Positions 11,391-22,063 are shown, counted from the stretch's first letter. The stretch is 64,000 nt of DNA from Flaccisagitta enflata (GCA_965153355.1 OZ231128.1:3782001-3846000); one strand, 5' to 3'. Notes: generated by a model from the letters alone, not told the origin. Program-made: numbers and translations.

Positions 11391-11643
11391 AACAAGCCCG
11401 ACCGTACATGGAGTGACAGATGGACGAACAGACGGGTGAAACGACTGAGTAGTAAAGGAGGCTCTCAAATCATGTTGGTTGATCATATGTTTCAGTATAG
11501 GATCTCACGGTGGCTAAAGACAGTCTAGAAACGCGGTTTTTGCACTTGCGTAACGGACGGACATACGGACAGACCAATGAACGGACGGATGGACGGACAG
11601 ACGCTCTTATAGAGATGCGTTCCTAACGGACGCATCTAAAAAG
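11391..11643 (+). mobile_element. Hairpin-ended GGAC element, subfamily C
   Basis: It begins AACAAGCCCG and carries TTGGTTGATCAT and AAACGCGGTTTTTGCAC, then a GGAC/GGAT tract. It ends TATAGAGATGCG...CGCATCTAAAAA. It is homologous along its length to the copy at 39998-40316. Confidence 0.75.
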
Positions 11644-12008
11644 AAAAGAAAAAGAAAAAGAAGCAAAAGAGGAAGAAAAAAAAGAGGAAAAGAAGAAAAA
11701 GAAAAAGAAAAGTAGAAGAAAAAGAAAAAGAAAAAGAAAAAGAAACAGAAACAGAAACAGAAACAGAAACAGAAAAAGAGGAAGAAGAAAAAGCAAAAGA
11801 AAAAGAAAAGAAGAAGGAAAAGAAAAAGAAGAAGAAAAAGAAGAAAAAGAAAAAGAAAAGGAAAAAGAAAAAAAAAAGATAAGAAAAAAAGAAGCAACAA
11901 AAAGAAAAAGAGGAAGAAGAAAAAAGAATTATAGAAAAAGAAAAGAAGAAGAAAAAGAATTAGAAGCAGATGAAGAAGAAGTTGATGAAGAAGAGGAAAA
12001 AGAAAAAG
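11640..12008. repeat. Degenerate GAAAAA/GAAGAA purine repeat between two elements
   Basis: It fills the gap between a subfamily C element and a subfamily B element. It could be an expanded A-rich tail of the first one. Confidence 0.8.
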
Positions 12009-12165
12009 AACAAGGCCGGATACACGGCCACCAGTTGCGGACGGGTGGGCAGGGGCGTTTTCCCACTTTTCAACTCGAGCATGACGGACGGACGGACGGA
12101 CCAACGGACCAGCGGACCGAAGGACGGACAAAGCCTCTTATAGAGTTGCGTGTCCTCAACTAAAA
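12009..12165 (+). mobile_element. Hairpin-ended GGAC element, subfamily B
   Basis: It begins AACAAGGCCGGATACACGGC, then CGGACGGGTGGGCAGGGGC, a GGAC tract, AAAGCCTCTTATAGAG, and ends GTTGCGTGTCCTCAACTAAAAA (one stem base decayed). Confidence 0.8.
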
Positions 12166-12285
12166 AGAAAAAGAAAAAGAAAAAGAAGAGGAAGAAGAAG
12201 AAAGAGAAGAAGAAGAAAAAGAAGAAGAAGAAAATGAGGAAGAAGAAGAAGAAGAAGAAGAAGAAGAAGAAGAAGAAGAAGAAGA

Positions 12286-12332
<47 letters not shown>
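12166..12332. repeat. (GAA)n then (GA)n microsatellite
   Basis: The purine repeat continues directly from the A-rich tail of the preceding element. Confidence 0.9.
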
Positions 12333-12334
<2 letters not shown>

Positions 12335-12501
12335 AATGATAAAAACAAAACTAACAATTAATTTTTGTCTTCTTAGTTCTTATATCACTATTGGAATTAA
12401 CCGAGGCTTTACCTAGAAGTGTTCAAAGGGAAATCCAATCGAATCAATCGATGAGATATGACTGTAAAATTGCCGATGTACTCAATGATCAGGAACACTG
12501 C

Positions 12502-12790
12502 TTAGGGGGCGTTTCTAGTCAAAGACGATCGCGTTTTGAAAGGGCCACTTGGTCGCTCGCTATGTTTGTTCGCTCGCACCGCTTACTCCGCTCACTCGCT
12601 CCGCAGTGCTCCGCTTTGCTACGCTCACTTTGCTACGCTCGCTTTGCTCGCTCGCTCCGTTCACGGGCTCGCCCACTTACTTTGCTCACTCCCTCGTTAG
12701 ACAGTTGAAAATCTTGAATATGTGTTCACGCTGTTATCGCGTTTCACGGAAACAAACACGTTTTTGTCGCTCACTAGAAACACGCCCTTA
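12502..12790. mobile_element. MITE with GGGCGTGTTTCTAGT-type terminal inverted repeats
   Basis: The left end GGGGGCGTTTCTAGT and the right end ACTAGAAACACGCCC are inverted, and both are flanked by TTA. Internally there is CGCTCGCTCCGCTCAC-rich sequence. Other copies lie at 17898-18152 and 59391-59607. It ends about 250 bases upstream of the first Met of the Frizzled-like exon. Confidence 0.75.
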
Positions 12791-13038
12791 GTAGAACTGC
12801 GAAATTGAGGATCGTCTGAGATTCTTCTTTCTCCGCGCCATCATCGTTGGCACGAAACGACGGAAATGACATTTACGACTACTTGAGCCGACCATTCCAT
12901 CGGCATTCCCAAAACCAACCGGACATTCTAACGACGAAGGCGTCGTCAACGACCAACTTGGCATCGGCGTCGACGACTAACTTGACATCGGAAGCGGAAG
13001 ATGCAACAAAGACTGCGAGAGACTCGACGTCGACGAGG

Positions 13039-14010
13039 ATGATGAGGACTTCTCGAAAACGTGATTTGACGACGACAAAGTTGCCTCCATCTTCTTCTAC
13101 CAAATCTTCGATACGCGGCCTTCTCCCCTGTTCATCTTTTTCCTCGTCTTCTTCTTCCTCTTCCTCCTCTTCCTCCTCGATTCTCCGGCATTTCCTGCCG
13201 TTAAAAACGGCGCTATTGTCCTGTTTGTTGTTGATGACGTCACTTCCGGTTGGCGCCGACGCGTGGCGTCAACGAAACAATCGGCGCCAATGCGAGCATA
13301 TCACAATTCCGATGTGCCGAGGGATCGGCTACAACCTGACCTACATGCCCAATCAGTTCAACCACGAAACCCAGGAAGAGGCTGGACTCGAAGTCCATCA
13401 ATTCTGGCCTCTGGTTGAGATTGACTGTTCCACGCATCTCAGGTTCTTCCTTTGCTCAATGTACGCGCCTATCTGCATTCCCAACTACAACAAACCGCTA
13501 CCAGCTTGCAGAAACGTTTGCGAGCAAGCCAAGCAAAGCTGCGCGCCGATCATGCGTCAATACGGCTTTGCTTGGCCTGAGAGGATGAACTGCGAAGGGC
13601 TTCCGGAATATGGCGACCCCAACAACCTCTGCATGGGATGGGAATCCAACAACGTCACCAACGACGCCGCCACCACGTCACCTTCGCCGGCGTCACCAGC
13701 CGGAGGAGAGAAAAACAAAAACAAGAACAAAAATAAAAACCACGCCGACGGCGGCGGCGGCGGCGCTGGCGGCGGAACCTCGACCGGCGAGGATGAGAAA
13801 TGTTCTTGTTCTTGCAAGGACCGTCTGGTGCAGTTGTCGCAAGACAAACACGCGGAGGTGTTCAATCGCGGCATCACGACGGGGTCCGTCCCCAACTGCG
13901 CCAAACCGTTCCATTCGATGTATTTCAACCAAGACGAACGCGCCTTTGTGTCCTTTTGGATCGGACTTTGGGCCATTCTCTGCGGATCTTCTATGTATCC
14001 ACACTGGTGA
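13039..14010 (+). CDS. Frizzled-like protein: signal segment, complete CRD, start of TM1 (3' part missing)
   Basis: This would be a Wnt receptor exon. From the first ATG (13039; the frame is open back to a TGA at 12817) it has a Ser-rich N-terminus, a hydrophobic signal-like stretch (TALLSCLLLMTSLPVGADA), and a Frizzled cysteine-rich domain at residues 85-198 with all ten Cys. CEHITIPMC, FLCSMYAPIC and LPACRNVCEQAKQSC resemble Fz5/8 most. A Gly/Lys/Asn-rich linker and CAKPFHS follow, then TM1 (SFWIGLWAILC). After WAILC the frame changes: in frame 0 it reads GSSMYPHW-stop, but in the shifted frame it reads FYVSTL, the sequence expected in TM1, ending at a good donor (CTG|GTGAGC, exon end 14006). 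I see no exon for TM2-TM7 downstream. It may be a degenerate or fragmentary locus, a sequence error, or a gene with a very long intron. Confidence 0.75.
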   Translation: MMRTSRKRDLTTTKLPPSSSTKSSIRGLLPCSSFSSSSSSSSSSSSSILRHFLPLKTALLSCLLLMTSLPVGADAWRQRNNRRQCEHITIPMCRGIGYNLTYMPNQFNHETQEEAGLEVHQFWPLVEIDCSTHLRFFLCSMYAPICIPNYNKPLPACRNVCEQAKQSCAPIMRQYGFAWPERMNCEGLPEYGDPNNLCMGWESNNVTNDAATTSPSPASPAGGEKNKNKNKNKNHADGGGGGAGGGTSTGEDEKCSCSCKDRLVQLSQDKHAEVFNRGITTGSVPNCAKPFHSMYFNQDERAFVSFWIGLWAILCGSSMYPHW

Positions 14011-14203
14011 GCCCGACAGTCGAATTCGGGATATTCCCAAACTGTCCCCAACCTTAGTGCTTCAGGTCATCCATTCTTAGAGACTGCTCCTCGGCCCTAA
14101 ATGATGCCAAATGATGCCAAATGAGAAGAAACAAGGCCAAGTTAAGGCCAAAAAGTGCGCCTTGCTTGATTAAGAATTTGTGAATGAACGTTTTTTATGA
14201 ATG

Positions 14204-14445
14204 AATGAATGAATGAATGAATGAATGAATGAATGAATGAATGAATGAATGAATGTGGTTAGGCATGAACAGGCCTCTTGATTTTGGAGCAGCGAGCAGC
14301 GCCGCTTCTTGGCAGGGAAAGGTGGTAGGTCCCAAAAGAAGAAGAAGAAGAAGAAGAAGAAGAAGAAGAAGAAGAAGAAAAAGAAGAAGAAAAGAAGAAA
14401 AAGAAGAGGAAGAAGAAGAAGATGAAAAAGAAAAAGAAAAAGCTC
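14204..14445. repeat. (GAAT)n and (GAA)n microsatellites
   Basis: ATGA/GAAT repeats occupy 14204-14254 and GAA repeats about 14337-14445, with about 80 bases of unique sequence between them. Confidence 0.9.
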
Positions 14446-14559
14446 GAAATGAAGGCAAGTGCAGTTAGTACTGAATAGAATAGAACGTAACCGTTGAATA
14501 AGTCTTGCGCTGTAGCGGAGCTGAGAGTCAGCAATGGCTTGACAGGTAATCTAGGAGCT

Positions 14560-14720
14560 CGGTCGCCATCTTAGCTACTGCAGAGGGGTGCTTAGCTACC
14601 AAGAAATGCATTTAGCTATCAGCTATTGATTTAGATATTTTTGACAATTTTTTTCTAGATACTTGAGCATCTATTTAGCTTCTTGAGACTGATGTTTTCT
14701 TGCTACAAAATTACTTTGTC
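14560..14720. repeat. Dispersed TTAGCTAC-type repeat, copy 1
   Basis: It holds repeated TTAGCTA(C/T) motifs with TAGATA and GAGACTGATG. Related copies lie at 16765-16930, 29760-29900 (reversed) and 31850-32050 (reversed). Confidence 0.6.
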
Positions 14721-14767
14721 ATATAAGGGAAAATCTCTCTATCTGTGTGTCTGTCTGTCTATCTGTT

Positions 14768-14770
<3 letters not shown>

Positions 14771-14842
<72 letters not shown>
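14771..14842. repeat. (CT)n microsatellite
   Basis: About 72 bases of CT. Confidence 0.95.
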
Positions 14843-14845
<3 letters not shown>

Positions 14846-14879
14846 TCTCTCCTTCCATAGGTGCACTAAGTAATTAGAG

Positions 14880-15760
14880 TCTGACATTTAGTTTGAAAGA
14901 AGGTGAATTTGAAACATTTTTTTTCGGGATTTTTTTGTTATGCACCTAAACTAGGTACAATTTGAGGAAGAAATGCGTCCTTACTTGAGAAAAAAATTGT
15001 TTATTTTCGTAGTATTATGATAAATAAAGTGATAAACCACAGTTTTGAGGAGAGTTTTCGCGATTAAGAAAATCCTCTTTTAAAGAAAAACTAGAAAGAG
15101 TTTCAAGGGTTTGAAGATATCAAACGAAAGAGGAAGAAAGGGAGAATAAACTTGAAAAAAAGAATCGCAAAAAAATTAGTTGTTACTACCAATTTAAAGC
15201 AACGGAAGTTACGGTTTGTTCAGTTTTTTTAAACATTTGGATACTTTGGGGTGAGCAACAAGCCCGCGAAAATTCTGACTGGTATAAGGATAGAGAACTT
15301 TTTATTCTCTATCCAACAGCACTAGTCCCCATTTTCGCGGATTTGTTGCTTGGGTGTAGTTAAGTCTTGAAGACAAACTGTCATGGTCAAATTTAGTACT
15401 AGATTGTCCTTTTGTTCATGCTTTAACCATGCTCCATAGAGCTCTAACAGATGAGGAAAAGGCAGGGAAGCCGTGATTGGCTCATGATTTGAAGGTGATA
15501 TGCTCTCATTGGCCATTCTGCTATTAACCTCCATTGCTCTCAATTTGAAATGGAAACAAAGGGACAATGATGAAGCTGAGAAAAATGTTATATTCTTACA
15601 CAATTTTTACAATGTTATACACTTCTTTCAAACTCGAAACCTTGCATAAAGTGATAAACCACCAAAACAGTTTTCTTGAAAAAAAAAATTGTGTCAATAC
15701 ATGCCCTAGTTCAGATTTTAGCAAATGTCATACAGAAAGATAGAAATATTTACTCAGTGA
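14880..15760. other. Gene-free stretch with an inverted repeat
   Basis: AGCAACAAGCCCGCGAAAAT (about 15254) and its near complement ending at GTTGCTT (about 15350) flank the smaller palindrome GGATAGAGAA / TTCTCTATCC. This looks like a small foldback element. No coding signal is supported. Confidence 0.5.
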
Positions 15761-15786
15761 GGTGGTGTTGATAGAGCCCAGTTGTA

Positions 15787-15950
15787 TTTTTAGTCGCATA
15801 CTACACAGCTCTACACTATGCTTTGTTGGTTGGTTCATCGGTCCATCCATCCATCCGTCCATCAGTCCGTTGGTCTATTGGTCCATTGGTCTCTTTGTTC
15901 GTCCATCTATCCATCTGTCTATCCGTCTGTCTATCACACTTTACTTTTTT
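15787..15950 (-). mobile_element. Hairpin-ended GGAC element, partial
   Basis: TTTTTAGTCGCATACTAC with GCTCTACAC is followed by a GTCC/ATCC tetramer tract. The other end is not recognisable. Up to 16120 the sequence holds degenerate TCATTTTAAG/TCAAGTCAT units. Confidence 0.55.
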
Positions 15951-16548
15951 TTACTTTAAGTTTTTTTGAGTCATTCTAAGTCAAACCAAGTCATTTCAAG
16001 TCATATTACGCTACATTGAATCACATTAGTTAAATAGGTCAATTTAGTCATTTTTAGTCTTTTAACGTTATTTAAAATTATCTTAAGTCATTTAAAGCAT
16101 CTTGAGTCATTAAATGTCATCCTAAGTTTATGTTCTGCACGCAACATATAGGTGTTGGCCTTGTTTACATGTGATGTGGATTGGAAGTTCATTATTGAAT
16201 AAGTACCATTCAGACTTTCAGAGTTATGTGAAGTACTGTATGTGTGTTTGTGTGTAGGTGTCTTTTTGTCTGCGACAGCATATCATTCCGACGCAGACTA
16301 TGATTCAAGGCGGGTGGGTGTCGTCTTTGTCATCGTTGTTGTTGTCGTCGTCGTTGTTGTCACGGATTTTAAAAAATGGATAACTTTTTTATGCTTTGAC
16401 CGATTTAGAAACTCTGTATGGAGGCTCTAAATGTAAAGACTTATAGTTTTAGCAAACTTACAGGGTTAGTGATCTTTTGGTCATAGCGATCTTATGGAAG
16501 TGGTGATCTTTAAACCCCCCTCCGTCGTGGACCTAGATACTGTTCAGA

Positions 16549-16755
<207 letters not shown>

Positions 16756-17294
16756 TCCCTACTTGAAGTCATTTCATTCGGTGCTATATAGCGCTAAGGT
16801 ATCACAAGAAAAATTTAGCTACTCATTCAGATACTTGGAAAGAATTTTAGATATTTTTAGATACCTTGAGGGCTACTGTCAGCTACCTGGGTTAGGACCT
16901 TGTTGGCGACCGAGTCCAGGAGTCTGGACTGCCGAAAAGTCTTGATCAACTAATCGAGTGGAAGGCTGGAAATGTAATCCCCTCTGATCCCCAAGTCGGC
17001 AGCGTGCAGGTAAAATAATTTGCTTGTCGGCAAAAAAGAAGAATCAAGAGGACTGGGCATGAAAGGGGACAGGAATGAAGAAATACGTCAGAATCAGCAC
17101 ATTTCAAACATTTGCGTGGCTGACCAACCGACCGACCAACCTACGGACGGACGGACATGACCTCTTGTAGAAGTGCGAGGACACACTTTAAAACAAAAGA
17201 AAAGAAAAAAACAACAATAATTAGAGATCGATCTAAACACCGACTAATATGACATGGACACGCAATCTACTATTTTTTTTTTCTTTTCCTTTGT

Positions 17295-17551
17295 TTTTTA
17301 GTCGCGAGCTACGCGACTCTACACCCCGCTTTGTCGGTCCGTCCGTCGGTCCGTCCGTCGGTCCGTCCGTCGGTCCGTCCGTCGGTCCGTCCGTCGGTCC
17401 GTCCGTCGGTCCGTCCGTCCATCACACTTTACTTTTTTTGGGTTGTTGGGATTTTTGGCTTCACTGCTCCTGCCCAAATGATCTGGTGACCTCAATTACG
17501 GCCCCTGCCCACCCGCACGCGACTGGGGTAGCCATGTATCCGGCCTTGTTT
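17295..17551 (-). mobile_element. Hairpin-ended GGAC element, subfamily A, with long tetramer tract
   Basis: It reads TTTTTTAGTCGCGAGCTACGCGACT, then CTACACCCCGCTTTGTCGG, a regular GTCCGTCG array (about 17334-17420), TTTGGCTTCACTGCTCCTGCC, and TATCCGGCCTTGTT. The stem is intact. Confidence 0.85.
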
Positions 17552-17897
17552 CTTCTCATTTGGCGAGCAACGCGTCATTGCAAGTCGCTTTGTCCTTCCG
17601 TCCATTGCAAATCATTTTCATAATTCCGCTTGTTTGTGGTAAGTTGATCATGTACATGTCCGATAAGAGTTTTCAGAGGATGATAAGGATAAAAGTGAAT
17701 TATAGGTAAGTTAATTCAGGTTATTATGATAATGAATGATTAACGATGATGATAATTTTTTAGTGAATGTTTTTCTTATTGTATATTTCCATTTGCTCGG
17801 CGTTTCTGCCGACAAGCGTTTTTGATACATTTTGTACCACAATTTACATTTACCCTTACATGTGTTCCAGTTCTCAAGGAGATAAGAAATGCAGTCA

Positions 17898-18152
17898 GGG
17901 CGTGTTTCTAGTGAGCGCCAAAAACGTGTTTGTTCCCGTGAAACGCGATAACAGCGTGAACACATATTCAAGAATTTCAACTGTCCCACGAGGGAGTAAG
18001 CGGAGTGAGCAAGCCCGTGCACAGAGCGAGCGAGCATAGCGAAGCGGAGCGCTGCAGAGCGAGTGAGCGGAGTGAGCGGTGCGAGCGAACGAACGTAGCG
18101 AGCGACCGAGTGGCCCGTTCAAAACGCGATCGTCTTTGACTAGAAACGCCCC
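17898..18152. mobile_element. MITE with GGGCGTGTTTCTAGT-type ends, copy 2
   Basis: Left GGGCGTGTTTCTAGTGAGC, right GACTAGAAACGCCCC. It is inverted relative to the copy at 12502-12790, with the same GAGCGAGC-rich interior. Confidence 0.75.
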
Positions 18153-18747
18153 TAAGAGCAGAACAAATATAAATCTTTTGAGCTTTTGAAACAAAATTGT
18201 AACTGCGGTAATCTGACTCACAATTATTCAGTAAGAAGAAGAGAAAAACATTTATCAGAAGTTCTGACTTGTTTTTATCAATAGCGGAAGCAGGTTCAGC
18301 TATAAAAGGAGGTTCAGATAAAAGGAGGATTATCTGATGTGTTTTTATGTCAGGCCTCGACCGGTTTCCTGTTTCTTTTGGAGTGCATCGTATTGTTTGA
18401 TGTTCACTCTATCTAGATCTACTCTAGACATGTTCTCAAATATACCCCTAGACAAAGATACAGTATGTTTCTAAGAAAACATCCATTTGGTTTTCTAAAC
18501 AAACAGCAATTTTATTTCTATGTTCTATGTTCCCTACACTGGGATCACGTGTGCTTACAACAGTGGGGTGTTTCAAATCAGGGCTATGGTCTCCGAGTGG
18601 GCTGGCCGAAATTTTGTAGTTGTGGTATAGTTATAAGCAGACATACACATCTTTCAAACCTTCCGAGGGGCCTAGGGGCAGGGATTTCAACATCAAAGTT
18701 TCCGACATGATTTTCTAACTTTTTCCTGTCTTAAAGCAATCAAAATA

Positions 18748-18927
18748 CAGTGGAGCACCGCTAGAGCGAACCCGCTAACAAGCCAGGCCCGCCTATAAGG
18801 CATACAATATGCTGTCCCATGAGAGATTTTGTAGCTATTTCAATACTGGCAATAAGGCAGCTTCAGTATAACTATAAGGCATGATTTTGCCCAGTACCTT
18901 GGCATGCGCTCTAGTGAAGCGCAACAG
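18748..18927. mobile_element. TA-flanked MITE, pogo/Tc1-mariner-like
   Basis: It begins CAGTGGAGCACCGCTAGAGC and ends in the near-complement GCTCTAGTGAAGCGCAACAG. TA lies on both sides (18746-18747 and 18928-18929). Confidence 0.7.
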
Positions 18928-18933
18928 TACAGA

Positions 18934-19078
18934 AACAAGGCCGGATACGCGGCCAAAACCAGTCGCGGACGGGTGGGCAGGAGCGAGAATGCGCGTTTTC
19001 AACTCGAGTGTGACAACTCGAGCGTGACGGACGGACGGACAAAGCCTCTTATAGAGTCGCTGGTCCGCGACTAAAAAA
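18934..19078 (+). mobile_element. Hairpin-ended GGAC element, short A/B hybrid
   Basis: It runs from AACAAGGCCGGATACGCGGC through GGACGGGTGGGCAGGAGC and a short GGAC tract to AAAGCCTCTTATAGAG, and ends AGTCGCTGGTCCGCGACTAAAAAA. It pairs the subfamily B body with a subfamily A stem. Confidence 0.8.
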
Positions 19079-19089
19079 GCAAAAAGATA

Positions 19090-19270
19090 TGCATAAATGT
19101 TGAATCCGTCGTAAAGCTCCCTCTACAACCACTTCAAGGTAAGGCTTGGTGAGTAAAAACGGGTTTGGAAGAGAGATACGTTAATCAAATGCCGAAAAGA
19201 AAGTTCACCTCAAACTCCAATTTGTTTGTTGAAAAATGAGATATAAAACTTTTTTTCAATCCCTGCTACA
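19090..19270. repeat. Dispersed repeat shared with 37460-37610
   Basis: Matching segments include AAGCTCCCTCTACAACCACT, AAGAAAGTTCACCTCAAACT and CAATTTGTTTGTTGAAAAAT. It contains ATATAAAAC near 19240 and lies directly upstream of the CT tract and the NTPase gene. Confidence 0.8.

Positions 19271-19272
<2 letters not shown>

Positions 19273-19361
<89 letters not shown>
19273..19361. repeat. (CT)n microsatellite upstream of the NTPase gene
   Basis: About 88 bases of CT, ending about 130 bases before the NTPase ATG. Confidence 0.95.
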
Positions 19362-19364
<3 letters not shown>

Positions 19365-19494
19365 GCTCTTCCTATTCTCCGCTCTCTTAAGATTCGAATT
19401 TTCAGATTCAATTCAGTCACGCGATATTGTCCTTGAATAAAAAGGTATTCATGGCTGCCTCCTTCGCCGTAATTTGTTTTTTATTTCTATAACC

Positions 19495-21957
19495 ATGGCT
19501 AGTGCACTATCACTAGGCGAACAACTGGTCAAAGGATCAAGAAGTCAGGTTAAGGCAGAAGTCACGCGAAGCACCATCGACAATCAGAACGTAGCGTTTA
19601 TTCAGTTTCTTAATAGTCAATTTCATGGTGCGAGCTTCAATACCGAAACCAACTCATTGACAACGCCCGAACCTGTCACCGTTGATATCAGTGGCTTTAC
19701 CGAGGCGTCCGTGCGTACCTGGATCAGACAAAGTTTATGCCTACGTGACATCGCCGTTAGAATTGCAAGTCAGGCCTACTCTCGACGTGACAAATTTTCT
19801 GATAATCTGACATGGGCAGAGATTTTAACCCAACTCAATGATGCTGATGATAACCATCTGGTGGGAAAACTAAACGAGGTAAAGAGATCGCTACATCAAC
19901 CATCTGCAGTTGACGACATTGAGCTACTGTGGAACCGATTAGAACGGCTTGTGGACAAATTCGCAAATCATTTTAACATTGCTGAGTATTCCAAAAGCGA
20001 ATCTCTCATCTCAACCTTCAAGAATGAGTATCGCATTGATTGGAAGGATAAAGTCCGCCTGTACGCCTTCTTTCAGAATGACAGATACCTCGGGTTGCAT
20101 CTTAACACAGGATCCACCCCCACCAGCCAATCACTGAAAGCTTGTCCACCAAAACCGTTCCAAGTGATGCCAGACATTTCCAGGACGGAACTAGAAAAAA
20201 CGGTGACAAGCGCATTGAACGATCCCAATGCAACCCTCTTACACGTCTATGGAAATGTTGGCAATGGGAAATCATCTCTAATTCAGAAACTTTTACAGGA
20301 ACCAAATGATTTCGAGGTTCATGTCATACCAATCCATTTCGACGTTACTTTGTCGGGTGAGATGCCGGAAATCGTTAGGGAGCTTCTTGTAGAGCAAATC
20401 CTACGCCACTGTTGTCCTAACCCTGTCAGTCATCTGACATTGCCATCGCAGCATTTCGTCAGTTGTCATCAGTCACCAAGTGCAAGTCACCATATTTTCA
20501 TCCTAGACCCAATCGATTTTGTATTCACAACGTCGCAATTTAATGAGTCACTCAATTTTCTAAATGAGGCAGCCAAGATGAATTCATCCTTCGTTCTGGT
20601 TTCTAGCATTTATGAGAAAGCTACGATAAACAAGAAAGAAATTCCAGTCACTGCTTTTACCGAGGATGAATGTAAAAGTTTTCTCGAAAAGTTCTTTGCT
20701 CATAAGTCATCGAGTTTTCGTGAAACACTTCCATATCAGCTTATCACGCAGCTGTCTGGACAGAATCCTAAAGCTTTACGGATAATGGCCGGTGCAATTG
20801 ATGTAGAGTCAGACGCCATTGGTGATCTGTCAATATCGGATACATATATCCGTTTTATGTTTGGAAGGGAAAAAAAGATAGAGGCAAAAATGCAATTGGA
20901 TGAAATCATTCAAAATCGGATACACGCGCTTGATGATTCAACCAAAATAATTTTGGAGGCAGTCTCTTTATTTCCTGAAACAATCAAAATCCAAGATCTA
21001 ATCGATTTGATATCCATAGACAAAGTTGTCGAATGCCTTTTCAGAAAGGCATCTCAGAGTAAACAAAAAACATCTCTGACAGATAGTGAGGTCCACCAGG
21101 AACAGACTCAAAAAGACAAAAATGAGTCTGCTGATCAGGATAGCATGCTAGTCCAATTAAGAAACACAGGGTACCTAATCGTTAAATTCCTTGTATGGCT
21201 CATTGGAAAGATTTTCAGCCTCAGGCCCATTTTGAAAAATGCAACCAAGGAGGACGAGGAAGGGCGTTATTCTCGAGTCTTGAGAAATTGCCAACACTTC
21301 GCACAAAAGCTTGCTGAGAAGGGGACAACAGAAGTGCAGCTGATAAGCATATGCAGCATGGCCATTCAGTCCCTTCGAAGGTTGACAATGATAGAAAAAG
21401 TCTCTGACGACGCGGTCACAGACGATGTAGAATTCAAGCTTGATCCCTTTGTAAGGCAGATCGTATTTCAGTACTTGAATAATCCATTTGATCGACTCAA
21501 AGTCCACTACGGTTGTTTGCAATTCAGAAAAATGCTTCATGAGTTCAATGTTGATACTCTCAAATCCACACACTCCGAAATCAGGCAACTGGTGATGATG
21601 ATGTTGAGAAAGTATCCAAAGGATGAGCCATCTCAAATCCTCAATTTGGATACAAAGGATATCAAACAAATTTTTTTGGCAGTTGACGACTCATATATGA
21701 ATTGCATTCACACGATGGCAGAGAAGGGCGCCTTTTACGCTCCAGAAGAGTACTTTGCTATCCTTAAGTTGCTGTCTCAAATCCATGACTCAGAAGAATA
21801 TGTCGTAATGGAACCCAAATCTCCGCTCTCTTGGGATACAAATGATGAAAGACATCCTGGTAAGCTTGAAGCTCAAACACGAAAGAAATACACAAATGCC
21901 TTGTTTAAAATCAGCATCTTCCTCACGAGTAGCATCAGTCTACTAACGAGTCGGTAA
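19495..21957 (+). CDS. STAND/NB-ARC-like P-loop NTPase, intronless
   Basis: A single ORF of 820 residues from an ATG in good context (AACCATGG, 19495). Residues 1-240 are mostly helical with no domain I can name; the region around TWAEILTQL to LWNRLERLVDKFANHFN has a HEPN-like look but lacks a clear RxxxxH motif. The P-loop GNVGNGKS is at residues 253-260, the Walker B-like HHIFILDPID ends at Asp 338, a sensor-like FVLVSS segment follows, and SGQNPKALRIM (about 420-430) matches the GxP motif typical of STAND ATPases. A winged-helix-like region follows, then a Lys/Gln/Asp-rich linker, then about 250 helical residues without clear repeats. In animals such proteins often act as oligomerising immune or cell-death switches; here that is inference. 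The absence of introns contrasts with every other host gene in the window and suggests retroposition or an intron-poor family. Confidence 0.8.
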   Translation: MASALSLGEQLVKGSRSQVKAEVTRSTIDNQNVAFIQFLNSQFHGASFNTETNSLTTPEPVTVDISGFTEASVRTWIRQSLCLRDIAVRIASQAYSRRDKFSDNLTWAEILTQLNDADDNHLVGKLNEVKRSLHQPSAVDDIELLWNRLERLVDKFANHFNIAEYSKSESLISTFKNEYRIDWKDKVRLYAFFQNDRYLGLHLNTGSTPTSQSLKACPPKPFQVMPDISRTELEKTVTSALNDPNATLLHVYGNVGNGKSSLIQKLLQEPNDFEVHVIPIHFDVTLSGEMPEIVRELLVEQILRHCCPNPVSHLTLPSQHFVSCHQSPSASHHIFILDPIDFVFTTSQFNESLNFLNEAAKMNSSFVLVSSIYEKATINKKEIPVTAFTEDECKSFLEKFFAHKSSSFRETLPYQLITQLSGQNPKALRIMAGAIDVESDAIGDLSISDTYIRFMFGREKKIEAKMQLDEIIQNRIHALDDSTKIILEAVSLFPETIKIQDLIDLISIDKVVECLFRKASQSKQKTSLTDSEVHQEQTQKDKNESADQDSMLVQLRNTGYLIVKFLVWLIGKIFSLRPILKNATKEDEEGRYSRVLRNCQHFAQKLAEKGTTEVQLISICSMAIQSLRRLTMIEKVSDDAVTDDVEFKLDPFVRQIVFQYLNNPFDRLKVHYGCLQFRKMLHEFNVDTLKSTHSEIRQLVMMMLRKYPKDEPSQILNLDTKDIKQIFLAVDDSYMNCIHTMAEKGAFYAPEEYFAILKLLSQIHDSEEYVVMEPKSPLSWDTNDERHPGKLEAQTRKKYTNALFKISIFLTSSISLLTSR

Positions 21958-22063
21958 TAGTCTTGTCTGTCCGTTGTTTCGTCAAGTCGGTTGATCTCTG
22001 AGTGGGTTGGTTGCCTTACGATTTTTTGCAACATAATTTGTCATCCTATACTTCTGCTATGGT

